Source of the DNA: Rhipicephalus microplus
Taxonomy: Eukaryota; Arthropoda; Arachnida; Ixodida; Ixodidae
Length of the DNA: 64,000 nucleotides
Reading direction: 5' to 3'
Assembly (NCBI RefSeq): GCF_043290135.1
Contig: NC_134703.1
Coordinates: forward strand, 112,262,005 to 112,326,004
Shown: in pieces, positions 37,504 to 47,287 of the stretch
Position numbering within the stretch: position 1 is the first letter of the stretch
Layout: every line of letters starts with the position of its first letter
Made by a program: the position numbers and the translations under genes
Notes under the pieces: model-generated
Told to the model about the DNA's origin: nothing
What the model saw: only the letters and a program-made list of their open reading frames with translations
The model's database searches: none

Positions 37504-40500
37504 ATGGCCGACAATAACAAGTCGTTCCGTCAGGAGGTCAGAGAAGCGTCCATCTTTCAGTGGAACGCAAGAGGTCTGAGATCTCGCATATCTGATTTTC
37601 GCCAGTTTGTTCATCTGCACCGATTTCCCATCATGATTATATGTGAACCGAAATTATCGCACCCAATCAGATTATCCGGCTACGAGTCATTTTTCTCTTC
37701 AAGTGACATCGAAAGTAGCAAAGTTGTTGTATTTATTCGCCGGGAGCTTACTTACGTCGTCCAGCCAGTGCAACCTCACGACAGCAATCAGTATGTGTGC
37801 TTGTCTGTTAAAAAAGGAAAAGTGACATTCGCACTTCTAGGCGTGTATATATCCCCATCAGGTCATTTCGACGCCAACAAACTAGACGGCATATTAAGGG
37901 CACATCCGGGTCCGTGGGTTATCACCGGGGATTTCAATGCGCATCATCCCATCTGGGGAAGCTCAAGGCTTAATTCAACGGGACGACGTCTAGCATCATT
38001 GGTATCCAGCCATGGTCTCGTCCTTCTGAATGATGCCAGTCCTACGTTTTTACGAGGCACTACATATAGCAGCTGCCTTGATTTGTCTTTTGTTTCACGC
38101 CGATTTGCTACACGGGTAAAGTGGTTTTTGGACATTGAAACACACGGAAGCGACCACATCCCCACTTACCTGAAGATCAAAGGTATTTCGAACACGTACT
38201 CCTCTACCACAACACAAAGAATAGATTGGAGTGTGTTCAAGACTCAACTTGAGGATGCTTGTGAAGAAGGCCTGTCCAATGGTCTTCAGCAAGCTATTAA
38301 GGAAACTGCACATGCGACTACGCGCACAATAATACGCTCTTCGAAGTACTCTGAATATGACCTCGAGCTGGAGCGACTTCGTGCGATACGCCGTCGTGCC
38401 GAAAGACGATACCGACGCACCAATTCCACAGACGATCTACGGACAGCCCGGCGCATCCAAAAGAAGATACAACGGCGCCTTGACAAATTAGACACCCAAC
38501 GATGGAGGAAACTTTGTGCGTCGCTAGATCCTCATAAACCGCTGTCTCAGATATGGAGAATTGTGCGAGGCCTACGTTCTGTTCCAGAGCAGCGTTTTCC
38601 CTTCAAAGCCCTTGCACTTTTTCATCGCCGGCATGAAATTCAGGTAGCAGAAGATTTCTGCGCTATGACCGTGGGCCAGACAGCGTACACAAGCCTACAT
38701 ACAGTGAATCAAATCCCTCACTCACGGGACCCACGCATGGATCTACCGTTTACATCACAGGAGCTCGATGCGGCGCTCGTCTTATGTAATAAGTCGTCGT
38801 CAACTGGCCCGGATGACATCTCATACAAGATGCTGTTCAACCTTGGTAAACGGGCACGAGAAACACTCCTTAACATCTTCAACGATTCTTGGCAAGCTGG
38901 CGTCGTTCCGCAAGATTGGAAGATTAGCCGCTTGGTACCAATCCTTAAGCCTGGCAAATCTCCCCTGGACATTGCCTCTTACCGACCAATCGCACTCTCA
39001 AGTTGCGTAGGAAAGGTAATGGAGAGAATGATCTTGGCCAGGCTTGAATGGTACCTGGAATACTATGAGATATATCCGAACGCCATGGCTGGTTTTCGCC
39101 GTCACCGATGTTCGATCGACAATGTTATAGATCTCGTCACATATGTCCAGCAACAAAAGGCAGGTAAACGACTATCTGCAGCCATGTTCCTTGACGTAAA
39201 AGGAGCATACGACAACGTTCTACATGACGCCATCCTTGAAGCCATTGAGTCAGTGGGCCTAGGCGGACAACTGTATCGTTGGACACGCAGCTATTTACAA
39301 GGGCGGACCTTGTTTGTGAACACTGCAGATGGTCCAACTTCCCAACACCCAACGCATCGTGGAGTCCCGCAAGGTGGCGTCTTGAGTCCAACCCTCTTCA
39401 ACCTCGTTCTCATTGGACTTATAGAACGATTACCAAGTGTGGTCAAGTTATCCGTGTACGCTGACGACATCTGCGTCTGGACATCTGGCGTGACAAGGCC
39501 TCAGGTACGCGCAAGACTTCAGAAAGCTGTGACGTTGGTATCATTGTACCTCAAGGACCAGGGTCTGAAAATCTCGCCAGCGAAATGTGCATTGATTGCT
39601 TTTAGTCGAAAGCCAATGAGACCATACGCTATATCAATCGATGGCCAAGTCATACCGTATGTCAAGACGCACAGATTTCTAGGCGTATTCATTGATAGAG
39701 ACCTCTGCTGGGGCCCACATGTGGCCCACTTGAAGAAGAGGCTAACAGAAATTGCTAACTTATTCAAGTATCTCGGAGGAAAAACCTGGGGGATTTCAGT
39801 ACATGCAATGATGCAATTGTACAAGACGCTTTTTCTTGGCTATTTGCGCTACAGTTTGCCTGTGTTGACCAACACCTGTAGAACCAACATTCGGACTCTC
39901 GAAAGTATCCAGGCCATGGCTCTGCGAGTTTGTCTGGGGCTACCGCGATGTTCATCATCAGCTGAGACAATCGAGATCGCTAATGACTACCCGCTGAAGA
40001 CGCATATCATGATGGAAGTACTCAGAGCACACGTAAGGCATCTTACTCGTGCCCCTGCCCATCATCTAGCTTCACTGCCAGAAGCCCGACCACGTGCCTC
40101 ATTCTGCCAGACAGTCTTGTCATATCGCACACACATTCCTGCGGGATATACAACTCCATCGAGGATTTCAACTCCCCCATGGAGTATGACCTGTGCACAT
40201 GTTGAACTCACGGTTCCAGGCATAGGGTCAAAAGCCCGGCTCTCGTCTCCAGCGCTAAAGCAGCTTTCCCTTCTCTTGTTATATGAAAAATACAGTGACC
40301 ATACTCATCTGTATACTGACGCTTCAACTAAAGTGGATGGGTCTGCAGGGTCGGTGATCTTTCCTGCAACAGCGACAACGGTGAAGTTTCGTTTATCCCA
40401 CCAGACATCATCGACAGCTGCGGAACTTGCTGCTCTACGTAGCGCAATTGAAGTCATTAAACACCAAGAAGCCAAGAAATGGAGCGTGTTCACGGACTCT

Positions 40501-41175
40501 AAGGCAGCACTACAGTGTTTGACATTCGCCTTACGCCGGGGACCTCATGAACAACTAGTGCTGGAAATTAGAGAGCTGCTTCACCACCTCTTCGACGAAG
40601 GACACAGAATCACGTTTCAGTGGATTCCAAGTCGCTGCGGCATATTGGGCAACGAACATGCCGATGCAGCTGCCCGATCAGCACACGAAAATGGTGAAGA
40701 AAAATCTATACCATTTTCAAGGATTGATGCTGCAATGACCATCCGAAAAATCGCTAATGCAGAATTAAAATCCCTGTGGAACACCGAGTGCTTACGGCAC
40801 ACGCGACTGCGTAGACTGGACGCGTCTCGTCGACTCCGGCCTCCGTCTGGACTCTCCCGACTCGAGACAACGGTGCTTTGCCGACTATGGCTTGGTGTCG
40901 CCTTCACCAAAGCTTTCGCCTACCGAATCGGCATGGAAGACAGTGCTGCTTGCGGTCATTGCGGCAGCGATGAAACTATAGAGCACGTTCTCTGTCACTG
41001 CCCTCATTACAGCGTTCAAAGACGGCAACTAGCTGCTGCGTTAGCTCGCCTTGACGACAGACCTTTGTCTGAACAATCAGTGCTGGAAAGAAGACATGAT
41101 TTGTGTGCTCACAGAAAATCAGTGAAGGCCCTACTGAACTTTTTGCGTGGCAGCGGCCTATTGTATAGACTGTAG
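37504..41175 (+). CDS. LINE ORF2 polyprotein: endonuclease, reverse transcriptase, RNase H
   Basis: A 1,223-residue enzyme that nicks target DNA and copies the LINE RNA in place. Endonuclease: N21 in QWNARGL, E48 in CEPK, GDFNAHHPIWG with D143 and N145, and SDH with D217 and H218. Reverse transcriptase runs from about 430 to 740, with D564 in FLDVKGAYD, GVPQGGVLSPTLFN, and the YADD box at 652-655. RNase H: D939 (YTDAS), E974 (AAELAAL), D998 (FTDSKAAL) and D1054 (NEHADAAA), so all four metal ligands are present. A C-terminal C-x2-C-x7-H-x4-C knuckle starts at 1150. The start is ATG at 37,504, four bases after the ORF1 stop, which suggests termination-reinitiation. The frame is open from 37,483 but has no earlier ATG. 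No inactivating change was seen. Confidence 0.95.
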   Translation: MADNNKSFRQEVREASIFQWNARGLRSRISDFRQFVHLHRFPIMIICEPKLSHPIRLSGYESFFSSSDIESSKVVVFIRRELTYVVQPVQPHDSNQYVCLSVKKGKVTFALLGVYISPSGHFDANKLDGILRAHPGPWVITGDFNAHHPIWGSSRLNSTGRRLASLVSSHGLVLLNDASPTFLRGTTYSSCLDLSFVSRRFATRVKWFLDIETHGSDHIPTYLKIKGISNTYSSTTTQRIDWSVFKTQLEDACEEGLSNGLQQAIKETAHATTRTIIRSSKYSEYDLELERLRAIRRRAERRYRRTNSTDDLRTARRIQKKIQRRLDKLDTQRWRKLCASLDPHKPLSQIWRIVRGLRSVPEQRFPFKALALFHRRHEIQVAEDFCAMTVGQTAYTSLHTVNQIPHSRDPRMDLPFTSQELDAALVLCNKSSSTGPDDISYKMLFNLGKRARETLLNIFNDSWQAGVVPQDWKISRLVPILKPGKSPLDIASYRPIALSSCVGKVMERMILARLEWYLEYYEIYPNAMAGFRRHRCSIDNVIDLVTYVQQQKAGKRLSAAMFLDVKGAYDNVLHDAILEAIESVGLGGQLYRWTRSYLQGRTLFVNTADGPTSQHPTHRGVPQGGVLSPTLFNLVLIGLIERLPSVVKLSVYADDICVWTSGVTRPQVRARLQKAVTLVSLYLKDQGLKISPAKCALIAFSRKPMRPYAISIDGQVIPYVKTHRFLGVFIDRDLCWGPHVAHLKKRLTEIANLFKYLGGKTWGISVHAMMQLYKTLFLGYLRYSLPVLTNTCRTNIRTLESIQAMALRVCLGLPRCSSSAETIEIANDYPLKTHIMMEVLRAHVRHLTRAPAHHLASLPEARPRASFCQTVLSYRTHIPAGYTTPSRISTPPWSMTCAHVELTVPGIGSKARLSSPALKQLSLLLLYEKYSDHTHLYTDASTKVDGSAGSVIFPATATTVKFRLSHQTSSTAAELAALRSAIEVIKHQEAKKWSVFTDSKAALQCLTFALRRGPHEQLVLEIRELLHHLFDEGHRITFQWIPSRCGILGNEHADAAARSAHENGEEKSIPFSRIDAAMTIRKIANAELKSLWNTECLRHTRLRRLDASRRLRPPSGLSRLETTVLCRLWLGVAFTKAFAYRIGMEDSAACGHCGSDETIEHVLCHCPHYSVQRRQLAAALARLDDRPLSEQSVLERRHDLCAHRKSVKALLNFLRGSGLLYRL

Positions 41176-41349
41176 CACCCCAGCTCCCCCCCCTTTTTTT
41201 TTCGCGCGCGTCTATTTCCCTCTTCGCTTTCTTTCCAATCTTTCTTCCCCATTCCCCCTTCCCCTAGTGCAGGGTAGCAAACCGGATGCTCCATTATCTG
41301 GTTAACCTCCCTGCCTTTCCCTCATTTTATTCTCTCTCTCTCTCTCTCT
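41176..41349 (+). other. LINE 3' UTR and (TC)n tail
   Basis: A pyrimidine-rich stretch leads to the conserved block GGGTAGCAAACCGGATGC, ATCTGGTTAACCTCCCTGCC, then TTTCC and a (TC)n tail of about 19 bp. The same block ends the fragments at 34,585-34,710 and 58,929-59,253. It is probably the recognition site for the element's reverse transcriptase (inference). Confidence 0.85.
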
Positions 41350-41753
41350 GGCGCTAGTGTCTATGGGAGCTGCAACGCACGGCGCTTCAGCGAGCATGGG
41401 AATTATGGATATATATTACGTGGATTTGTCTATTCTTCGTACTTCTGGCTCCGTGTGTGTTCGTGTGGCTTGGAGCTGTTTTCTCACGAAACAAAAATCA
41501 GCAAACGTTAAGCGGTTACGCTTTGCCGCCTTAATGTTTTAGGCTTACCTTTTGAAATCGGGTCACGAAGTTCAAAAGGGTTCATGGTTCCCTTCAAAAC
41601 AAAATCGAAACACAGCAATAAACGAAGCCACAAGAGCGATTCGCCACCCGCAAGTACTAAGACTATGCAAATCCATGTACTACCCATCATTCCCATGGTA
41701 GCTGAGCAATCGCAGCGCCAGAGTGTCCTCTAGTTATTTAAAGAAACTCTATG
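41347..41753. mobile_element. inverted-repeat (MITE-like) element copy A
   Basis: Starts TCTGGCGCTAGTG and ends CGCAGCGCCAGAGTGTCC with a further outer end AAGAAACTCTATG. The interior aligns along its length with copy B at 46,837-47,287 (for example GGCGCTTCAGCGAGCATGGG near the left and TACCCATCATTCCCATGG near the right). The outer left terminus is missing and replaced by the LINE tail. No transposase is encoded, so it would be non-autonomous. Confidence 0.7.
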
Positions 41754-41796
41754 ATTCCTAGAGCTCCAATGGGGCCACTTAAGAAATTCGCATACA

Positions 41797-41844
41797 TGGT
41801 GGCGCCACACTTCCCTTTAGGTATTTTTGTGAGAAAGTCTATGG
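41797..41844. mobile_element. possible terminal fragment of a related inverted-repeat element
   Basis: TGGTGGCGCCACACTTCCC, then a TTTAGGTATTTTTGTGAG spacer and AAAGTCTATGG resemble the terminal layout of the element copies at 41,347 and 46,837 (GGCGC word, then an AGAAACTCTATG-like end). Short and tentative. Confidence 0.3.
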
Positions 41845-43118
41845 GCCAAGATAACTTTGGCACTCGTTTGGGAAGGGCCTAGCGTAGTCTCCATTCTTGC
41901 ATCACACCATCTTTCTTATTGCTATCTCAAGGGTCCAGCGCACTTTCTAATGTACAGTATCGTAACCTCTGCAAAAAACTAACGGAGTTCTAGGAAAATT
42001 TCAATGTCTTGTTTTTTATTGCAGTTACTTAAATGTGTGAAACCTCAATTAGATCCAACCAGTAGCTTCTGCGTGGGTCTTAATGGGTTAAGGAGAGACG
42101 TGTAGGGAACATCTTTAATAGTAATGAAACATGGTCATTTTTATTTTTTATACTGCTTCCGTCAAACTGTAGTTAATCGGAGAACCAGAACAAAAATATT
42201 TCGAGCGATTTTTCTTGTACCCGTCGGACAAAGGTTCACATCTAGAGCTAAAACAAATGCACTCAAACGCGGCGAATAGCCAGAAACGTCCAGGAATTCC
42301 GGGAGTTCCTCTTGGGCGCCCAAAACACGTTTACGTTGTCCACGCCGCGCGTTCGCGACCGAATATCCTCATGGCAGTGTCTTGTTTTCGGCGGCTCCGT
42401 GGCCCATCTTCGTTAAAATTTCTTCACTTTCTTGCCGGAAGTATTCGGTCCATCGTAATGGAACAATCATGTTCAGCTTCTCAAACGACGCGCAATTTTT
42501 GCGATTTTTAAACAGCGGGTTTTGCGTGAATTGCGACGCCCCATGCGCGTGCCATATAAGATAGACTAACTTTAGATGGAACTTTAAGGGACCAGCGCAA
42601 CATATTTCGTTTAGTAGGAATTCTCTTTGGCAACAGATTAACCGTGGCGGAGATTTTCAAGTGCAATGCCGGTCATACTCGAGGCAGTTGCTTGATTTAG
42701 GCAGGAGTTCTGTTTAAGAGATCTCGGTTTCCTGAGAAAACAACTGAAGTAACGTCAAGAGTCATCTGGTTGAGAGAAACCATAAACAAAAAGCTTTATT
42801 TATTTATTTATTTATTTGGTTATTTATTTGCTTGTTTCTTTTTTTACTTACCTGATTATTTATACATTCATTTATTCATTTATTACTCGAGGCAAAATCA
42901 GGTGGTCAGCAAAAATAACTAAAAACTTTTGTTAATTAGTTACTCCAACGTTACTTTAGCAGAGGAAATGCCTAGACGTAGTCTTTCTGTGCTATGACTA
43001 CACGTGTCTCGCTGTCAGTGCAATTTTATCCTAGAAGATCTCACTACAGTGACGGAAACTTCCTGCACAGGAAACTCTGCTGGGAGTATACGACGATGAG
43101 TGTAACATGGCGGCTCAC
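41845..43118. other. non-coding stretch; likely intron of the LDLa-exon gene
   Basis: No gene in this stretch. A degenerate (TTTA)n-rich section lies at 42,794-42,890. On the minus strand it is downstream of the exon at 43,119 and therefore probably intronic. Confidence 0.45.
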
Positions 43119-43265
43119 CTTCGTCGGACGCGTCGGGGCAGTCTGCCGAGCCGTCGCGGACCCTGGAGAGCGCTATGCAGATCTTTGGGTCGCTCCGACA
43201 CACGAAGTGTGTGTCCGGGTCACACGAGGTGCTGTTCTTCCAGGGCCGCTTCGCCATGCTCCCGG
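43119..43265 (-). CDS. internal exon encoding an LDL-receptor class A domain (partial host gene)
   Basis: A 147-bp internal exon on the minus strand. It is preceded by a pyrimidine-rich acceptor ending CTCTTGTCTCGCAG and followed by a consensus donor (GACGAAG then GTGAGC). Both boundaries are phase 1, the usual arrangement for exon-shuffled LDLa modules. The encoded 48-49 residues contain the LDLa hallmarks in order: TSC, HFVC, KICIALS, then DG and DCPDASDE. The calcium-binding acidic residues are present; the sixth Cys would come from the next exon. Oddly, the fourth Cys is Arg (VRDG where most have xCDG), which removes a disulfide. LDLa repeats are extracellular ligand-binding modules in receptors, proteases and matrix proteins; which protein this is cannot be told. 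No other exon was found in the window. Confidence 0.75.
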
Positions 43266-43535
43266 CTGCGAGACAAGAGACGGGCACAGGTCAGCGAGAC
43301 GAACGGGATTGCCTCACACAGGGGACCAGTTCTGCTATTGCAAGCGCTGCTCAGCGTCCCAGTTATCGGTATAGCATCAGAAAATAACACCAGGATGATG
43401 GGAGGAGAACTACATGATTCCCAGCGGGTATCTATCAATCATAGCAACGAATACCCGCCTAAAGCTTTATGTGGGCGAGCAGGAAGACGATAATCGCGTA
43501 AGGAAGTTTGAATGCGATGCCTCATTGCAGGTCCT

Positions 43536-43580
43536 GCGGAGATCTTTGGGTCGCTCCGAGACAAGAAGTGCGTGTCGTGA
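43536..43580 (-). pseudogene. decayed partial duplicate of the LDLa exon
   Basis: GATCTTTGGGTCGCTCCGAG (from 43,541) followed by ACAAGAAGTGCGTGTC repeats the centre of the exon (43,178-43,215), with a few substitutions and a small difference in spacing. On the minus strand it would read DTHFL then RSDPKI, but both cysteines are lost (Leu-Ser for Val-Cys, Ser for Cys) and no splice sites flank it. It is a remnant of a tandem exon duplication upstream of the real exon. Confidence 0.7.
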
Positions 43581-44762
43581 TGGATGTGTGTAAACACGTG
43601 TTACAACTGCGGCTGCAACATCCGTCAATGTCCTCGAGCACAATATGATCCGTCTGTTTGAAGCGGTCTCAGTGAGCCCCAATACTTGCCTAAGCATTTC
43701 CTAATTGAGCGAATATAAGCCAAAACACCCCACCTTGTATTAAAAGAAACTTAGATTTATGGTAGACTGAAGCTCTTGGTAGCACTTCAGATCCCAGTAG
43801 AAATTAAACTAATGAGATATTGATTATGCAAAAAATATATAACGCACAAAAAAAACGCAGCACAGACCATGAAGAATTTCACTGATGATACATATTAGGA
43901 GCGTATTCTAGTTCATAGCTTTTTAAAGCAACTTGAAACGTTGTACGAACGCAACTTGTTAAATTCGCTCTTGGTCATCAAAATTCACATGTATAAAACG
44001 TATTCATGATCTTAACGTAACTTAAGTCAGAATTACTTTCAGGTGGCTTTAGTACTGATAAATAGTATATCATAGGGTCTACTGAAAACCCAAATAATAA
44101 ACGCAATAAAAATGGCAAGTGTATGGTACTTTATATTAAAATACTACATTATCAGGCACTTGGATCAATCGCAGGCAAATATTTTACAAAGTAATTCCAG
44201 TCAAACGTAAAATATTGTAAGAGAGTGATCGTCACTCACAATTACTCCAAAATACATACATAAAATGGCACACCAACAAGGCAAAACAAACATGATGGTA
44301 AGCAAAAAATATTGCGTGGTTTGCATCAACTTAATCCACATTATTCAGACCCGTTGGTACGAAGAAATCAGTATCACCGCAGCGCTTCGACAAAAGCGAA
44401 TTGCTCTTATAGTAACAGACGCCAGTGTAAAAAAAAAAAACACCAAGCGCAATGTGAATTACCGCGTAAACATTTGCATACAGTGCTTTCCAGAGGCAAT
44501 CATATCTCGCAAACAGGCCATAAATAAAAAAAGAAGCAACTACAGACAAATCTGTTCTTGTGACGAATTTCAATCCAGCAGGTCGTAAAGGCAGGCTCTT
44601 TTCTCGTCCAGCTCGTCTACTCTCGATTCTAGCGAGATCTATCCGGACGAACGGAGGCTTCATTTATCGATTCACCCATCTGCAGCCCTCTCGGAAACGT
44701 TGGCCAGTTTTGGAATAATTCAGGAGGTTATTAGGCTACCTTAAAACATAAGTTTCAATAGA
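43581..44762. other. non-coding stretch, no gene recognised
   Basis: AT-rich DNA, probably intronic. Nothing identified. Confidence 0.4.
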
Positions 44763-44801
44763 AGATGATCCTCCCTTCAGCGATGGAAGGGAAGATCATC
44801 T
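44763..44801. repeat. short hairpin
   Basis: AGATGATC and GATCATCT pair, then a 2-nt internal mismatch, then CCCTTC with GAAGGG around a 7-nt loop. Significance is unknown. Confidence 0.4.
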
Positions 44802-46051
44802 ACTGCCATAGTATACTGCCGCAGTGTTCAGCAAAGAAAAAAAATAAAGGAAATGGAAGCGATTCCGCTGAGTTAGCTTTGCCTCGCATACTTTCTAAGC
44901 GTTGTGTCATTTAGGGCTCGAAAGAAGAGCTCGCAGAACATTAAGCGAAGAGCATTCACTTACCATTCTATATATTTTATGCTACAGCGTCACGACAATC
45001 TCATAGTAAACTATAGAGTGTTTTATTTATCCGGTAATTGGGCGTGCATATGTTCCCAAACTAAAGAGATATATTTCAAGAATAGGTGCATGTTTCGAAT
45101 TCGTGCATCAAGCTGCCGCATCCTAATATCTTTCAATTGGATGATTGTCGAGCTTTTTATTAGAGCTCGCTGAAAACATCAAGTTGAATAAAAATGAATA
45201 ATTCATCTGAGTATTAGATAAAATACAAAGAAAACGTTTTAGAAATTTTAAACCATGCTTTTCCCCTTTTTTTCGCTGTTTCTTGCGTATTCATATAAAA
45301 CTCATATCATTTTGTTGGAAAAGGAGGCGTCGGATGAAATTTCTCTTAAGAAATAAAATTACCGATGATGTTGAAATGACAAAAAACAGAGAAGGCTGGA
45401 GAAAGGGTAACGAGGTAACAGCGAGCAGGTTCATAAGACTTTGTCTGGTGGCTGCCTACAAGTTGAAAGAATGGAATGTTAATAAATACGTAATGTTTAT
45501 AAAACGGAATAGCCCCAACACTGCAACCGCAAATGACGTTTCACGAACATTAGTGTTTATTTGAAAAGTAGTTCCGAGACCTGGCGGGGCTCTGTAGGAG
45601 AATGCTTGATTGACCCACAGAATGCTTGCGTTCGATACCTGCTGGCACCTTGGCATTTAATATTTGCATTCGTCGGGTCGACGCTGCCGATGTCAGGTTT
45701 GTCTTTACGCTTACGTGTTAAAATCGTCCATGTGTGTTCTCGTCGTTCCTGGGTAAATAATAAGTGTCAATCACCTGGGGCACATACCCGCAAACCAGTG
45801 GCACATACCCACCCTCGGATACGTGGCACTGTTTTCCTGTAAGTGTTTGACGACGTACGCGACGGGGCTCTAACATTATTCGTATCATGACCAGCGCGTC
45901 ATATTTGTCAAACAATCTTACCTTCCCATATTCACTTTGGTTCACGCCAAGTAAAGGCGGTGATCACGAAAGCACCCGGACGTGTTTGGCTAGATAGACA
46001 GATGTGTACGCAGATAGACTAGAATATTGCTTGTAGTACGCAAAAGAAAGG
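44802..46051. other. non-coding stretch; small two-copy repeat
   Basis: GGCACATACCCGCAAACCAG and GGCACATACCCACCCTCGG (about 45,777-45,818) form a two-unit direct repeat. Otherwise nothing identified. Confidence 0.4.
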
Positions 46052-46060
46052 CTTCGCATT

Positions 46061-46073
46061 GATTGATTGATTC

Positions 46074-46110
<37 letters not shown>

Positions 46111-46148
46111 GTGATTGATTGATTGATTCCTTCCTTCATTCATTCATT
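46061..46148. repeat. (GATT)n microsatellite derived from a SINE tail
   Basis: About 17 GATT units with two variants, grading into (CCTT)/(CATT) units next to the SINE 3' end. Origin is explained by the TSDs around the outer SINE. Confidence 0.9.
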
Positions 46149-46162
46149 GACATGTGGGATTT

Positions 46163-46370
46163 GATTGATATGTGGTGTTTAACGTCCCAAAACCACCATA
46201 TAATTATGAGAGACGCCGCAGTGGAGGGCTCCGAAAATTTTGACCACCTGGGGTTCTTTAACGTGCACCCAAATCTGAGCACATGGGCCTACAACATTTC
46301 CGCCTCCATCGGAAATGCAGCAGCCGCAGCCGGGATTCGATCCCGCGACCTGCGGGTCAGCAGCCGAGTA
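46163..46370 (-). mobile_element. nested 5'-truncated Ruka-like SINE with 14-bp TSD
   Basis: Runs from its tail (GATTGATATGTGGTG) to CAGCAGCCGAGTA, lacking the A-box end of the head. It is bounded by the identical 14-mer GACATGTGGGATTT (46,149-46,162; 46,371-46,384), which is part of the tail of the outer SINE. It is therefore younger than the outer copy. Confidence 0.95.
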
Positions 46371-46612
46371 GACATGTGGGATTTCACGTCCCAAAACCAC
46401 CATATGATTATGAAGGACGCCGTAGTCGAGAGCACCGGAAATTTTGACCACCCGGGGTTCTTTAACGTGCACACAAATCTGAGCACACGGGCCTACAGCG
46501 TTTCGGCTTCCATCGGAAATGCAGCCGCCGCAGCCGAGATTCGATCCCGTGGCCGGCGGGACACCAGCCGAGTACCTTAGCCACTGGACCATGGCGGCGA
46601 ACACTTCGCATT

Positions 46613-46836
46613 TAAAAGATACACGGTCGCTGAAGCATATTCGCTTGTGTAGCTGCTCGAAGAGTGAAGTCTTGCTCCTCAGAATATCCATCGGTAAAGA
46701 TACGTTTTTTATTATTGTTCTTCAGCGACGTGCACCTGCTCCTTAATTTATGTGGTTGCATATTCCAAACAAACAAAAATTCTTCGTAGTGAATGAAAGA
46801 CGACGAGGAGATGCACAAGCAATCAAGCAAAAATGT
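46613..46836. other. short non-coding spacer
   Basis: Nothing identified. Confidence 0.4.
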
Positions 46837-47287
46837 CTATAGAGTTACTTTGGAGAGAGACACTGGAGGGAACTTTAACGCCAGAAGGAACTCTGGCGCT
46901 GCAATGCAGAGCGCTTCAGCGAGCATGGGAATGATGGGTAGCACACGCATTTGTCTAATTTTATGCTTTCGGCTCTAGTTGGCTCCGATTGGCTTCGCAT
47001 GGCTTGAAGTTGCGTTGTCATGAAACGACAATCAGCAAATTTTCAGCAGTTGCACTTCAGTACTTTACCCTTTTAGGCTTACCATTTCAAATAGGCTCAC
47101 TAAGTTTGCAGCTGTCCGTTCTTTCATTCGAAACAAAGCAAAAACACATCGATAAACGTAGGCACAAGTGCGTTCGAAGCCCGCAAGCATGAAGACTAGA
47201 TAAATAAGTGTAATACCCATCATTTATGTGCTCGCTGGATGATCGCAGCGCCAGAGTTTCCTCTAGTTAGTTTTAGAGAAATCTACG
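46837..47287. mobile_element. inverted-repeat (MITE-like) element copy B
   Basis: Left end CTATAGAGTTACTTTGG and right end TTTTAGAGAAATCTACG are roughly complementary. Inner left CTCTGGCGCTGC (46,890 region) pairs with inner right GCAGCGCCAGAG (47,245 region), followed by GCGAGCATGGGAATGATGGG against TACCCATCATTTATGTGCTC. The interior matches copy A at 41,347. It encodes no transposase. An extra segment in the left arm (ACTTTAACGCCAGAA) is absent from the right arm but recurs at 50,884-50,899. Confidence 0.7.

Larger units (their letters stand above)
36060..41349 (+). mobile_element. apparently intact non-LTR retrotransposon (LINE, I-superfamily type)
   Basis: Two long uninterrupted ORFs lie in tandem, separated by 4 bp, followed by a 3' UTR of about 155 bp and a (TC)n tail (41,331-41,349). 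ORF1 has three zinc knuckles; ORF2 has an apurinic-type endonuclease, reverse transcriptase and RNase H. This combination is known from the I superfamily and close relatives. Every catalytic residue I checked is present and no frameshift or stop interrupts either ORF, so the copy may still be active or very young. The 5' UTR boundary is not determined. The tail abuts an inverted-repeat element. Confidence 0.93.
46061..46603 (-). mobile_element. Ruka-like SINE with expanded tail, interrupted by a second SINE
   Basis: The outer copy comprises a (GATT)n tail (46,061-46,148), its 3' end (46,149-46,162), and, after the nested insert, the rest of the body and the tRNA head to about 46,600. The 9-mer CTTCGCATT occurs on both sides (46,052-46,060 and 46,604-46,612). 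That places the whole microsatellite inside the insertion and shows it is the SINE's own tail, whose basic unit (TCAA/ATCA) has multiplied. Head and B box are mostly kept, with several CpG-type changes. Confidence 0.85.
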
